A stretch of 64,000 nt of DNA, taken from contig NZ_BJDY01000002.1 in assembly GCF_005405385.1 (NCBI RefSeq), positions 62,001 through 126,000 of the forward strand, given 5' to 3'. Source of the stretch: Lactiplantibacillus mudanjiangensis. GTDB lineage: Bacteria; Bacillota; Bacilli; Lactobacillales; Lactobacillaceae. Below, one piece after another: positions 15,735 through 24,027 of the stretch; within the stretch, counting starts at the first letter, position 1, and the number at the start of each line of letters is the position of its first letter. A program made the position numbers and the translations under genes. Below the pieces are notes generated by a model that had not been told where the DNA came from, made no database searches, and saw only the letters and a program-made list of their open reading frames with translations.

Positions 15735-17429
15735 GTGCTACAAGAACTTTCAATTACCAACTTTGCGATTATTGAACATTTGGATATTGCCTTTGAAACT
15801 GGCATGACGGTACTAACAGGGGAAACTGGGGCCGGAAAGTCGATCATTATTGATGCGGTCGGTCTCCTGGCTGGTGGTCGTGGCTCACAAGAGTTCATTC
15901 GAACGGGGGCTGATAAGGCCGTCTTACAAGGCATGTTTGTCTTACCAAAAGATGGCGTCACGGCCCAACTCTTGGATGAAGCCGGGATTGATCATGCCGA
16001 TAATACGGTGATTTTACAACGTGAAATTGCCAAAAGTGGTCGTAATACGTGTCGTATTAATGGCATGTTGGTAAATACGACCACGCTCAAACAAATCGGT
16101 GAAACGATCGTGGATATTCATGGTCAAAATGAGCATCAAGAGTTGATGCAACCAGAAAAGCATCTGGGATTACTGGATGAATTTGCGGCGGGAAAGATTC
16201 GTAAACTGAAAGCCCAATATAACGCTGAATATGACGCTTATCAGCAACTTAATCAAGAACTGCGACAAAAGAATGCCAACGAAAAAGAATGGGCTCAGCG
16301 GCTTGATATGTTGAATTTTCAAGTGGAAGAAATTGCAGGCGCGCAAGTCAAAGTTGGCGAGGAAGCTGACTTGACGGCTGAACGTGATCGTCTCGATAAC
16401 TATCAAACGATTAATCAAGCTTTACAACAAAGTTATACCTTATTAGCAGCTGGTGAAGAGACGACTGGAGCGGTTGATACAGTTGGGATGGCGATGCATG
16501 CGTTAGAACCCATTGCCAATTTGGACCCAGCTTTCAATGAAATTACGGTCAACGTCAAGAATGCGTTTTACGGCTTGCAAGATGCAGCTGGACAAATTTC
16601 AAATCAATTGGATTTACAGGAGTTTGATGAAGGGCGCTTAGATGAAATTGAACAACGCTTAGACGTGTTAAGCCAATTGAAACGTAAATATGGCGATTCA
16701 GAACAGCAGATTTTAGATTATTATCAAAAAATCTCGGATGAATTAGCCAAGATGACCGATTCTGAAGAAAACAGTGAAGGCCTGGCCCAACGTGTTAAGG
16801 AACATCAAGCGGCCCTACTGGAAATTGGCCACAAGCTTTCCGATCAACGGCGAACGTGTGCCAAAACGTTGCAACGACAAATTCATCAAGAATTGAAAGA
16901 TTTGTACATGGATAAGGCCGTCTTTGAAGTTCGCTTTAAGCCAACTAAAGGTCAAATTTATCGCAGTGGACTAGATAGTGTTGAATTTTATATTCAAACC
17001 AATCCGGGAGAACGGATGCGGCCATTAGCGAAAATTGCATCCGGTGGGGAATTGTCACGGATGATGTTAGCTTTGAAAACGATTTTCTCTGAATCGCAAG
17101 GCATTACGAGTATCATTTTTGATGAAGTGGATACCGGAGTGAGTGGGCGAGTGGCGCAAGCGATTGCCGAAAAAATTAGTGGGATTGCCCGTTTTTCTCA
17201 AGTGCTATGTATCACGCATTTGCCACAAGTCGCGGCGATGAGTGATCATCATTATTTCATCGCGAAAAAGATTACGGGTCAACGGACCAAAACCAGCATT
17301 ACGCACTTAGCGCATCCTGAACGAGTTCAAGAATTAGCGCGCATGTTAGCAGGGACTAAAGTAACGAAATTATCACTTGAACATGCCGAAGAACTGTTAC
17401 GGCTGGCTGGTGAAGAAAAAGCTGAATAA
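15735..17429 (+). CDS. recN: DNA repair protein RecN
   Basis: SMC-like ATPase for double-strand-break repair. 564 residues from a GTG start after TAGGAGG. Walker A TGETGAGKSIIIDAVGLL near residue 25, central coiled coil, ABC signature SGGELSRMMLALK, Walker B SIIFDEVDTGVSG. No LexA-type box was seen upstream, unlike the gene at 21240. Confidence 0.97.
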   Translation: MLQELSITNFAIIEHLDIAFETGMTVLTGETGAGKSIIIDAVGLLAGGRGSQEFIRTGADKAVLQGMFVLPKDGVTAQLLDEAGIDHADNTVILQREIAKSGRNTCRINGMLVNTTTLKQIGETIVDIHGQNEHQELMQPEKHLGLLDEFAAGKIRKLKAQYNAEYDAYQQLNQELRQKNANEKEWAQRLDMLNFQVEEIAGAQVKVGEEADLTAERDRLDNYQTINQALQQSYTLLAAGEETTGAVDTVGMAMHALEPIANLDPAFNEITVNVKNAFYGLQDAAGQISNQLDLQEFDEGRLDEIEQRLDVLSQLKRKYGDSEQQILDYYQKISDELAKMTDSEENSEGLAQRVKEHQAALLEIGHKLSDQRRTCAKTLQRQIHQELKDLYMDKAVFEVRFKPTKGQIYRSGLDSVEFYIQTNPGERMRPLAKIASGGELSRMMLALKTIFSESQGITSIIFDEVDTGVSGRVAQAIAEKISGIARFSQVLCITHLPQVAAMSDHHYFIAKKITGQRTKTSITHLAHPERVQELARMLAGTKVTKLSLEHAEELLRLAGEEKAE

Positions 17430-17444
17430 GTACGTTATAGAGTG

Positions 17445-17475
17445 AACGGCCGGAATTTTTTTTGATTTCGGCCGT
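17445..17475 (+). terminator. Hairpin after recN
   Basis: AACGGCCGGAA / TTTCGGCCGTT; the T8 run lies in the loop and the 3' T-tract is short, so strength is uncertain. Confidence 0.55.
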
Positions 17476-17543
17476 TTGTGCGTCCTCATGCCATTCGTGA
17501 GTGATTGTTTACCATCGTTTACCGGGTCGCCATTACGAGTTGT

Positions 17544-17573
17544 TTGCAATTGGGTTTCAATATAAGTTATGAT
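17544..17573 (+). promoter_or_regulatory. Candidate promoter of the opuC operon
   Basis: TTGCAA at 17544-17549 and TATGAT at 17568-17573, 18-base spacing. Confidence 0.5.
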
Positions 17574-17631
17574 TTAATGTGTACTGTTTAGAAAAAATAA
17601 TTATAATTTCAAAAAGATTGGAGTGATGAGG

Positions 17632-18849
17632 TTGTTTCTGACAATGGAACATTTGAATAAAACTTATCCTGGTGGCAAAGTTGCGGTGGAAGATTTCAAC
17701 ATGGAAATCGAGAAGGGTGAATTTGTTTGCTTCATCGGGACGTCGGGCTCCGGTAAAACGACCACGATGCGGATGATTAATCGGATGTTAAGTCAGACTT
17801 CGGGAACAATTAAGTTAAATGGGGAAGATATCAGTAAGATGGACGCTGTTAAACTACGGCGCCAAATCGGCTACGTGATTCAAAATATCGGCTTAATGCC
17901 CCATTTAACCATTCGCGATAACATTACCTTGGTCCCCAAACTATTAAAATGGCCCCAAGATAAAATGAATGAACGGGCTAAAGAAATGATCAAGTTAGTC
18001 GAATTACCAGAAGACTACTTGGATCGTTATCCATCAGAATTATCTGGTGGACAACAACAACGGATCGGGGTTGTGCGGGCGCTAGCGGCCAACCAAGATT
18101 TGGTTTTAATGGATGAACCATTTGGGGCGTTGGATCCCATTACCCGTGAAGCCTTACAAGATTTAGTCAAAGATTTGCAAGAACGGTTAGGCAAGACCTT
18201 CGTCTTTGTCACTCATGATATGGATGAAGCGTTGAAATTAGCTACGCGGATTGTCATCATGGATGGTGGCAAAATCATGCAAGTTGACACACCGGATGGC
18301 ATTTTACGTCACCCAGCCAACGAATTCGTTGAAAACTTGATCGGGAAAGATCGATTGATCCAAGCTCGTCCAAGTATTACGACGGTTGGCCAAGTGATGC
18401 TGAAGAACCCTATTGCCACAACGCCAGGTAAGTCATTAACAGATGCCTTGCGGTTGATGCATGACAAACGGGTCGATTCACTATTAGTTACGGATGAAGC
18501 TGGGATCTTAAAAGGCATGATTGGTATTGAAGATGTGGACTACAATTTCAATTCGGCAACGAGTGTTGATGACATTATGAATCGTGATATTTTCTATGTA
18601 CAATCTAATTCTTTGATTCGCGATACGGTTGAACGGATCTTGAAACGTGGATTTAAGAATATTCCGGTTGTTGATGATCAACATCGTTTAGTCGGGATTG
18701 TGACTCGGGCCACGTTAGTTGATATTGTCTACGATGCCCTCTGGGGTGACGAAGAAGAAGATGAAGAATCTAACAACATTCATCATGTCGATGAAACGCC
18801 GGCAACGGAGGTTGACCAAACCGGCGCTGAAGGCGGTGATCAGCAATGA
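17632..18849 (+). CDS. opuCA: Quaternary amine (glycine betaine/carnitine/choline) ABC transporter ATPase with CBS domains
   Basis: Energises uptake of compatible solutes. Start taken at the TTG at 17632, 8 bases after GGAG; GTG at 17623 is possible but too close. About 405 residues: Walker [18 protein letters not shown], signature [17 protein letters not shown], Walker [13 protein letters not shown], then two CBS domains (about 255-370) that in the related OpuA sense ionic strength, and a very acidic tail ([12 protein letters not shown]). It overlaps the permease gene by 4 bases (ATGA). Confidence 0.95.
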   Translation: MFLTMEHLNKTYPGGKVAVEDFNMEIEKGEFVCFIGTSGSGKTTTMRMINRMLSQTSGTIKLNGEDISKMDAVKLRRQIGYVIQNIGLMPHLTIRDNITLVPKLLKWPQDKMNERAKEMIKLVELPEDYLDRYPSELSGGQQQRIGVVRALAANQDLVLMDEPFGALDPITREALQDLVKDLQERLGKTFVFVTHDMDEALKLATRIVIMDGGKIMQVDTPDGILRHPANEFVENLIGKDRLIQARPSITTVGQVMLKNPIATTPGKSLTDALRLMHDKRVDSLLVTDEAGILKGMIGIEDVDYNFNSATSVDDIMNRDIFYVQSNSLIRDTVERILKRGFKNIPVVDDQHRLVGIVTRATLVDIVYDALWGDEEEDEESNNIHHVDETPATEVDQTGAEGGDQQ

Positions 18850-19475
18850 TCACGTTCTTACAAACTTATGGGATGCAATTATTGCTGAAAACTTGGCAAC
18901 ATCTTTACATTTCAGCGTTTTCACTGGCGTTAGGGATCATTGTCGCGGTGCCACTAGGCATTTTGCTCACACGAGTTAAATCCATTGCAAATGTGGTCAT
19001 GGCGATTGCCAGTATGCTCCAAACGATTCCTGCAATGGCCTTATTAGCGTTAATGATTCCGTTCTTTGGGATCGGGGCCATTCCCGCGATTATTGCGCTA
19101 TTTATTTACTCGCTGTTGCCAATTCTTCGCAATACGTATTTAGGGATGGAAGATGTGAATCCCGCATTAATCGATGCGGCTAAAGGCATGGGGATGACCG
19201 GCTGGCAGTCGATCATTAAAGTCGAAGTGCCGATGGCGGCGCCAGTCATTATGGCCGGGATTCGGTTATCTGCTACGTACGTGATTGCGTGGGCGGCGTT
19301 AGCGTCATATATTGGTGCCGGCGGTTTAGGGGATTTCATTTTCAACGGTTTGAATTTGTATCGGACTGATCTGATCTTAGGTGGGTCGATTCCCGTCATT
19401 ATTTTGGCGTTAATTGTTGATTGGTTATTGGGTAAACTCGAAGCCGTTGTTACCCCAAAGACGTCACACGCGTAA
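18846..19475 (+). CDS. opuCB: OpuC-type ABC transporter permease (first)
   Basis: 209 residues with about five membrane helices and the conserved EAA loop ([20 protein letters not shown]). Paired with the second permease at 20424 to form the channel of the solute importer. Confidence 0.93.
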   Translation: MITFLQTYGMQLLLKTWQHLYISAFSLALGIIVAVPLGILLTRVKSIANVVMAIASMLQTIPAMALLALMIPFFGIGAIPAIIALFIYSLLPILRNTYLGMEDVNPALIDAAKGMGMTGWQSIIKVEVPMAAPVIMAGIRLSATYVIAWAALASYIGAGGLGDFIFNGLNLYRTDLILGGSIPVIILALIVDWLLGKLEAVVTPKTSHA

Positions 19476-19488
19476 GGAGGGCAACGAC

Positions 19489-20421
19489 ATGCGAAAAATT
19501 AAAAAATGGTTACTCGCCATCGTGGCAACGGCTGCGAGTGGGTTATTGTTAGCGGGCTGTGGTTTCCCGGGCTTAGCAGGGACGTCTTCGGATACGATTC
19601 GGATTGCCTCGCAAAATACCACTGAACAACAAGTGATGGCGTATATGATCCAGGATATGATTCAACATTATTCGAAATTAAATACGACGATCATTAATAA
19701 CTTAGGTTCTGGGACAGTTAGTTTCAATGCCTTAAAGAATAAACAAGCTGATATTTCAGCGATCCGTTATACTGGGACCGATTTAACCACGATCTTAGGT
19801 GAAAAAGCGGACCGTGGCAATGTTAAAGCGACTGATGCCAAAGTTAAACGTCAATTTAACTCTAAATATCACATGACGTATTTCCCATCTTATGGGTTTT
19901 CTGATACGTACGCGTTCATGGTGACCCAGGCGACTGCCAAAAAATATCATTTGAAGACGATTAGTGATATGAAGAAAATTTCTTCAAAGCTGACCGTTGG
20001 ACTTGATCAAATTTGGCTGGAACGGAAGGGCGATGGTTATACCGACTTTTCGAAGTTGTACGGCTTTAAATTTGGGAAGACTTATCCAATGCAAATTGGG
20101 TTAGTCTATGACGCCTTGGAATCTGGTAAGATGGATGCCATCTTAGGGTATTCAACTGATGGTCGAATTGGGAGTTACAACCTGAAGATTTTGAAAGACG
20201 ATAAAAACTTCTTCCCACCATACAATGCTAGTGCGGTGGCGACGAATAAAGTCTTAAAACAACATCCAGAATTGAAATCGATCTTATCACGTTTGAATGG
20301 CAAGATTAGTCTGAAGACGATGCAAAGTTTGAACTACCAAGTTGATAATAACCTAGTCGAACCAGAAGTGGTTGCTAAGCAATTTCTTGAGAAGCACAAC
20401 TATTTTGAAGGGAGTAAGTAA
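19489..20421 (+). CDS. opuCC: Glycine betaine/carnitine/choline-binding lipoprotein
   Basis: Start moved to the ATG at 19489 behind AAGGAGGG, which creates a lipoprotein signal: MRKIKKWLLAIVATAASG followed by LLLAGC, the Cys being lipidated. About 310 residues of the OpuAC substrate-binding fold (periplasmic-type class II). It captures the solute outside the membrane and hands it to the two permeases. Confidence 0.95.
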   Translation: MRKIKKWLLAIVATAASGLLLAGCGFPGLAGTSSDTIRIASQNTTEQQVMAYMIQDMIQHYSKLNTTIINNLGSGTVSFNALKNKQADISAIRYTGTDLTTILGEKADRGNVKATDAKVKRQFNSKYHMTYFPSYGFSDTYAFMVTQATAKKYHLKTISDMKKISSKLTVGLDQIWLERKGDGYTDFSKLYGFKFGKTYPMQIGLVYDALESGKMDAILGYSTDGRIGSYNLKILKDDKNFFPPYNASAVATNKVLKQHPELKSILSRLNGKISLKTMQSLNYQVDNNLVEPEVVAKQFLEKHNYFEGSK

Positions 20422-20423
20422 GC

Positions 20424-21077
20424 ATGGCTAATATGAATATGCTGCAACAATTAATCTATTACTACCAACAAAATGGGGTCTACGTCTTAAGCCAATTCAT
20501 GCGTCACTTCTTGATTTCCATCTATGGCGTGTTGTTTGCGGCAATTATCGGGATTCCAATTGGGATCTTCATTGCGCATCATCATAAATTGAGTGGGACG
20601 GTCATCGCGGCTGCCAACGTGATTCAAACGGTGCCATCGTTAGCGATGTTATCGATTATTATGATTGGCTTGGGTCTTGGTGTGAATACGGTCATTGTGA
20701 CGGTCTTCCTCTATGCGTTACTGCCAATTATCAAGAATACCTATACTGGGATGAAAAACGTTGATCCGAGTGTCTTGGATTCTGGTAAAGGGATGGGGAT
20801 GACCCGGATGCAAGTCCTCCGAATTGTGGAATTACCACTTTCATTATCGGTGATCATGGCCGGTATTCGAAATGCCTTGGTTTTGGCAATCGGGATTACC
20901 GCGATTGGGACCTTCGTTGGTGCTGGTGGTTTAGGGGATATCATCATTCGGGGAACCAATGCAACCGATGGTGGTGCCATTATCTTAGCGGGGGCTTTGC
21001 CAACCGCGTTGATGGCGATTATTTCTGATGCCGTGTTAGGTTGGATTGAAAAGAAAGCTGATCCAACGCAAAAATAA
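20424..21077 (+). CDS. opuCD: OpuC-type ABC transporter permease (second)
   Basis: 217 residues, multi-pass, EAA loop GMGMTRMQVLRIVELPLSLS. Starts 2 bases after the lipoprotein stop. Gene order ATPase-permease-lipoprotein-permease is that of Bacillus opuC. Confidence 0.94.
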   Translation: MANMNMLQQLIYYYQQNGVYVLSQFMRHFLISIYGVLFAAIIGIPIGIFIAHHHKLSGTVIAAANVIQTVPSLAMLSIIMIGLGLGVNTVIVTVFLYALLPIIKNTYTGMKNVDPSVLDSGKGMGMTRMQVLRIVELPLSLSVIMAGIRNALVLAIGITAIGTFVGAGGLGDIIIRGTNATDGGAIILAGALPTALMAIISDAVLGWIEKKADPTQK

Positions 21078-21082
21078 ACGAT

Positions 21083-21157
21083 AAAAAAAGATTGATTTAC
21101 AGGTGCCAACCAAACTCATTCAGGGAAGTTCGGTTGAACTGTAACATCAATCTTTTT
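21083..21157 (+). terminator. Large terminator of the opuC operon
   Basis: Long stem AAAAAAAGATTGAT-TTACAG against CTGTAA-CATCAATCTTTTT, with a further inner pairing CCAACC/GGTTGA-like; T5 at the end. Confidence 0.85.
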
Positions 21158-21239
21158 GTTTGCATCAAAAACACCAACTTAATAGGCAAGGTTTTATTAA
21201 GGCTGATCTCATCTTTCGATGCAATGTTAATTTTAACGT

Positions 21240-21578
21240 TTAGACCCGCTTTAAGTAGCGGATTTGATCGGGATCAATCAAGTGTGTCAAATGCTTGGCA
21301 CGATTGATCAAAACGAGTTGGCCAGAAGCAAGGGTTCGTAAGTGGCCGTGAATATTGTAGGGATGTGTTTGCGTCAACATTGGATTCATTTGTAACATCA
21401 CCGCGTAGTCGCGTGTTTGAGCTTGTGTTAAGAACAAAGTCCGTTGAAAAGCGGGCATTACGGGTAGTAACGGCACTTCCACTTCGGCGGCCGTGGTCAA
21501 TTCGGTTAGAAATTGACGATAAGAAGCATGGATATTTTGAGAAATATATTTGATACTACTAGTTTGCTTGTTTTGCAT
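21240..21578 (-). CDS. Hypothetical protein under LexA-like boxes
   Basis: Not recognised. On the minus strand GAGGTGG precedes the ATG at 21578 by 5-6 bases; an ATG 18 bases further up is less likely. 112 residues starting MQNKQTSSIKYISQNIHASY, hydrophilic, no signal peptide, no Cys cluster; the second half has TRDYAVMLQMNPMLTQTHPY and a Leu/Ile-rich end. Its promoter carries three boxes of the Gram-positive SOS type, so it may be damage-induced. Isolated between two plus-strand units; no obvious terminator of its own beyond the AT-rich 21160-21239 stretch. Confidence 0.78.
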   Translation of the reverse strand: MQNKQTSSIKYISQNIHASYRQFLTELTTAAEVEVPLLPVMPAFQRTLFLTQAQTRDYAVMLQMNPMLTQTHPYNIHGHLRTLASGQLVLINRAKHLTHLIDPDQIRYLKRV

Positions 21579-21589
21579 GATAGCCACCT

Positions 21590-21663
21590 CGAACATTTGT
21601 TTGTGTTTCTATTATACGAACGAACGTTCTAAAAAGCAAGCATTATTTTCGAACGTCTGTTTG
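21590..21663 (-). promoter_or_regulatory. Promoter with three LexA-like boxes
   Basis: Minus-strand promoter: TTGCTT (21639-21634), 17 bases, TATAAT (21616-21611). Three boxes match the Gram-positive LexA pattern CGAACnnnnGTTCG closely: CGAACGAACGTTCT (21617-21630, filling the spacer next to the -10), CGAACGTCTGTTTG (21650-21663, upstream of the -35) and CGAACATTTGTTTG (21590-21603, downstream of the -10). Each has 12-13 of 14 positions in agreement. Confidence 0.65.
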
Positions 21664-21779
21664 TTTTAATTGTTCAATTGCGTCGGAGACCAGGATTAGC
21701 GTGTAATAAAGCTTGCAATGTGACGCAAAAAAGTGCAAAATAATCTTTAAAACATATTTAATAAGGGGAATTTACGATC

Positions 21780-22400
21780 ATGGCGAAGCAAGGCATGTTA
21801 ATCGTCTTATCAGGTCCCTCTGGTGTCGGTAAAGGTACCGTCCGGAAGGAAATTTTTGACGCAGATGATAATGATTTTCAATATTCAGTCTCGATGACCA
21901 CCCGCCAAATGCGGCCAGGTGAAGTTAATGGTAAGGACTATTATTTTGTAACCAAAGACGAGTTCGAGGATGAAATCAAGAGTGGTGGCATGCTGGAATA
22001 TGCTAAGTATGTTGACAACTACTATGGCACGCCTTTAAAATATATTAAGCAGTCCTTAGCTGAAGGCAAAGACGTTTTCTTAGAAATTGAAGTAAACGGT
22101 GCGATGCAAGTTCGCGAAAAGATGCCCGATGGTGTCTTTATCTTTTTGACGCCGCCTGATTTAATGGAATTAAAGCATCGATTATTTGGTCGTGGGACCG
22201 ATAACATGGATGTCATTAATAAGCGGATGGCGAAGGCTGTTGATGAGATCAAAATGATGCGCAATTATGATTATGCGGTCGTCAACGATGAAGTACCGTT
22301 GGCAGCAGAACGCATTAAAGCCATTATTCACAGTGAACGTTTCAGTGTTAAACGTGTGATGCCAGAATATGAAGAAATGTTAGGAGATGCAGAATCTTGA
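21780..22400 (+). CDS. gmk: Guanylate kinase
   Basis: Phosphorylates GMP/dGMP. 206 residues with P-loop [14 protein letters not shown] and the GMP-binding YYFVTKDEF region. First gene of the gmk-rpoZ pair (TTGA overlap). Confidence 0.96.
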   Translation: MAKQGMLIVLSGPSGVGKGTVRKEIFDADDNDFQYSVSMTTRQMRPGEVNGKDYYFVTKDEFEDEIKSGGMLEYAKYVDNYYGTPLKYIKQSLAEGKDVFLEIEVNGAMQVREKMPDGVFIFLTPPDLMELKHRLFGRGTDNMDVINKRMAKAVDEIKMMRNYDYAVVNDEVPLAAERIKAIIHSERFSVKRVMPEYEEMLGDAES

Positions 22401-22609
22401 TTTTATACCCATCAGTTGATGATTTATTAAAGCAAGTTAATTCACGTTACTCATTAATCATGTTAGCCAGCAAACGGGCGCATGAATTGGATGCCGGTGC
22501 GGCCCCAATGTTGAGTGAATACAAATCAGTTAAAACAATCGGTCGGGCCATGGAAGAAATCGCGGCTGGCGATTTAATGATCGATCCCGATGAAAAAGAC
22601 GTCGACTAG
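22397..22609 (+). CDS. rpoZ: RNA polymerase omega subunit
   Basis: 70 residues from a TTG start overlapping the gmk stop. Motif [18 protein letters not shown] is the omega core. Helps assemble beta-prime and contributes to the (p)ppGpp site in other bacteria. Confidence 0.95.
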   Translation: MILYPSVDDLLKQVNSRYSLIMLASKRAHELDAGAAPMLSEYKSVKTIGRAMEEIAAGDLMIDPDEKDVD

Positions 22610-22626
22610 TCTTGAGTTGACACATG

Positions 22627-22659
22627 AGCGTTGAGGCAAATCGCCTGAACGCTTTTTTT
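22627..22659 (+). terminator. Terminator after rpoZ
   Basis: AGCGTTgAGGC / GCCTgAACGCT followed by T7. Confidence 0.88.
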
Positions 22660-22775
22660 GTGGTCACAGTCTTGGTGCTTCAACTCGGTGTCAATTCTTG
22701 ATACAATTAGACTATTCAAATGTAATTAATTCGTGTGGATCGGTTAGTCGATTCACCAAAGAAGGTGTAACGGTA

Positions 22776-23990
22776 GTGAGTATTTGGCAAGATCGACACG
22801 TTACCGTCGTAGTAAGTGGCGGCATCGCTAGTTATAAGGCAATTTATTTGATTCGGCAACTGATGAAACAGGGTGCCACCGTGCGTGTGGCGATGACGCC
22901 ACATGCGGCAGAATTTGTGACTCCATTGACGTTTCAAACGTTGACACAACAACCAGTGGTCTGTGATGAGTTTACGTTGCAAGATCCACAACACGTGGTT
23001 CACGTTGAACTCGCAGATTGGACCGATAGCTTAATCGTTGTTCCAGCAACGGCCAATATTATTGCTAAGATGGCAGTTGGGTTAGCGGATGACGCAGCCA
23101 CGACAACGATTTTGGCCACAACTGCGCCTAAATACGTGGTACCGGCGATGAATTCACATATGTATGCCAATCCGGCAACTCAACGGAATTTGGCGCAATT
23201 AACGGCTGATGGCATGCACGTGCTAACACCGGCAACTGGCATGTTGGCGGAAGGTTATGCCGGTCAAGGTCGGCTACCCGAACCTGATGTCATTTATGAT
23301 TGGTTGACGCAACAACACTTGTTACAAGCGACGGATTTACCGTTACATGGCAAACGAGTCTTGGTGACGGCTGGTGGAACACGTGAAATGTTGGACCCCG
23401 TTCGGTATATCTCGAATCGGTCATCCGGCAAAATGGGGTATGCGGTAGCCCGTGTGGCTCGTGAGCTTGGTGCCAAGGTCACCTTAATTAGTACGCCAAC
23501 TGCGTTAACCAGGCCAGCTGGTGTGACCTATACCGAAGTGATATCAGCTGCTGATCTGGCTAAGGCCGTTAAAGCTGACTTTGAGGAAACGGATCTATTA
23601 GTTATGGCCGCTGCTGTATCTGATTTTAAGCCTACGCATGCCGTTGACCAAAAGATTAAAAAACAACCTGGTCAGACCGGATTGACTTTAGAACTAGCCG
23701 AAACAGAAGATATTTTGAAAACGCTAGCGCCATTAAAAACGCATCAGTTCGTCGTCGGTTTTGCGGCGGAAACACAGCATTTAATTGAGAATGCTGAGAA
23801 GAAGTTGGCGGCTAAAAAACTGGATATGTTAGTGGCTAATGATGTGTCTAAACCGGGGGTTGGCTTCAATGGTGACACGAATCAGGTGACTTTATTGACC
23901 CCCAATAGCACGCCAATGACGACTAACTTATTATCTAAAACAGAAATTGCCCAAACGATTTTAAAAGCCGCAATTGAACGTGGTGTTTAA
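22776..23990 (+). CDS. coaBC: Phosphopantothenoylcysteine synthase/decarboxylase
   Basis: Two steps of coenzyme A synthesis in one protein. Start taken at the GTG at 22776, 10 bases after GAAGG, giving VSIWQDRHVTVVVSGGIASY. About 404 residues: flavin-dependent decarboxylase domain with the PAMNSHMYANPATQRN motif, then the CTP-dependent ligase domain from about residue 185 (VLVTAGGTREMLDPVRYISN, KKLDMLVANDVS). The frame is open 26 codons further upstream but those residues are not family-like. Confidence 0.94.
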   Translation: MSIWQDRHVTVVVSGGIASYKAIYLIRQLMKQGATVRVAMTPHAAEFVTPLTFQTLTQQPVVCDEFTLQDPQHVVHVELADWTDSLIVVPATANIIAKMAVGLADDAATTTILATTAPKYVVPAMNSHMYANPATQRNLAQLTADGMHVLTPATGMLAEGYAGQGRLPEPDVIYDWLTQQHLLQATDLPLHGKRVLVTAGGTREMLDPVRYISNRSSGKMGYAVARVARELGAKVTLISTPTALTRPAGVTYTEVISAADLAKAVKADFEETDLLVMAAAVSDFKPTHAVDQKIKKQPGQTGLTLELAETEDILKTLAPLKTHQFVVGFAAETQHLIENAEKKLAAKKLDMLVANDVSKPGVGFNGDTNQVTLLTPNSTPMTTNLLSKTEIAQTILKAAIERGV

Positions 23991-24027
23991 AACCGAAGTA
24001 TTTTAATGAAGAGAGAGGACGTTGAGG

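Noticed and set aside
15661-15735. LexA box in front of recN
   Set aside because: No CGAACnnnnGTTCG-like sequence is present in this interval, although recN is an SOS gene in some bacteria.
21092-21307. 71-codon plus-strand frame after opuCD
   Set aside because: It starts in the loop of the operon terminator and overlaps the minus-strand gene; no coding signal.
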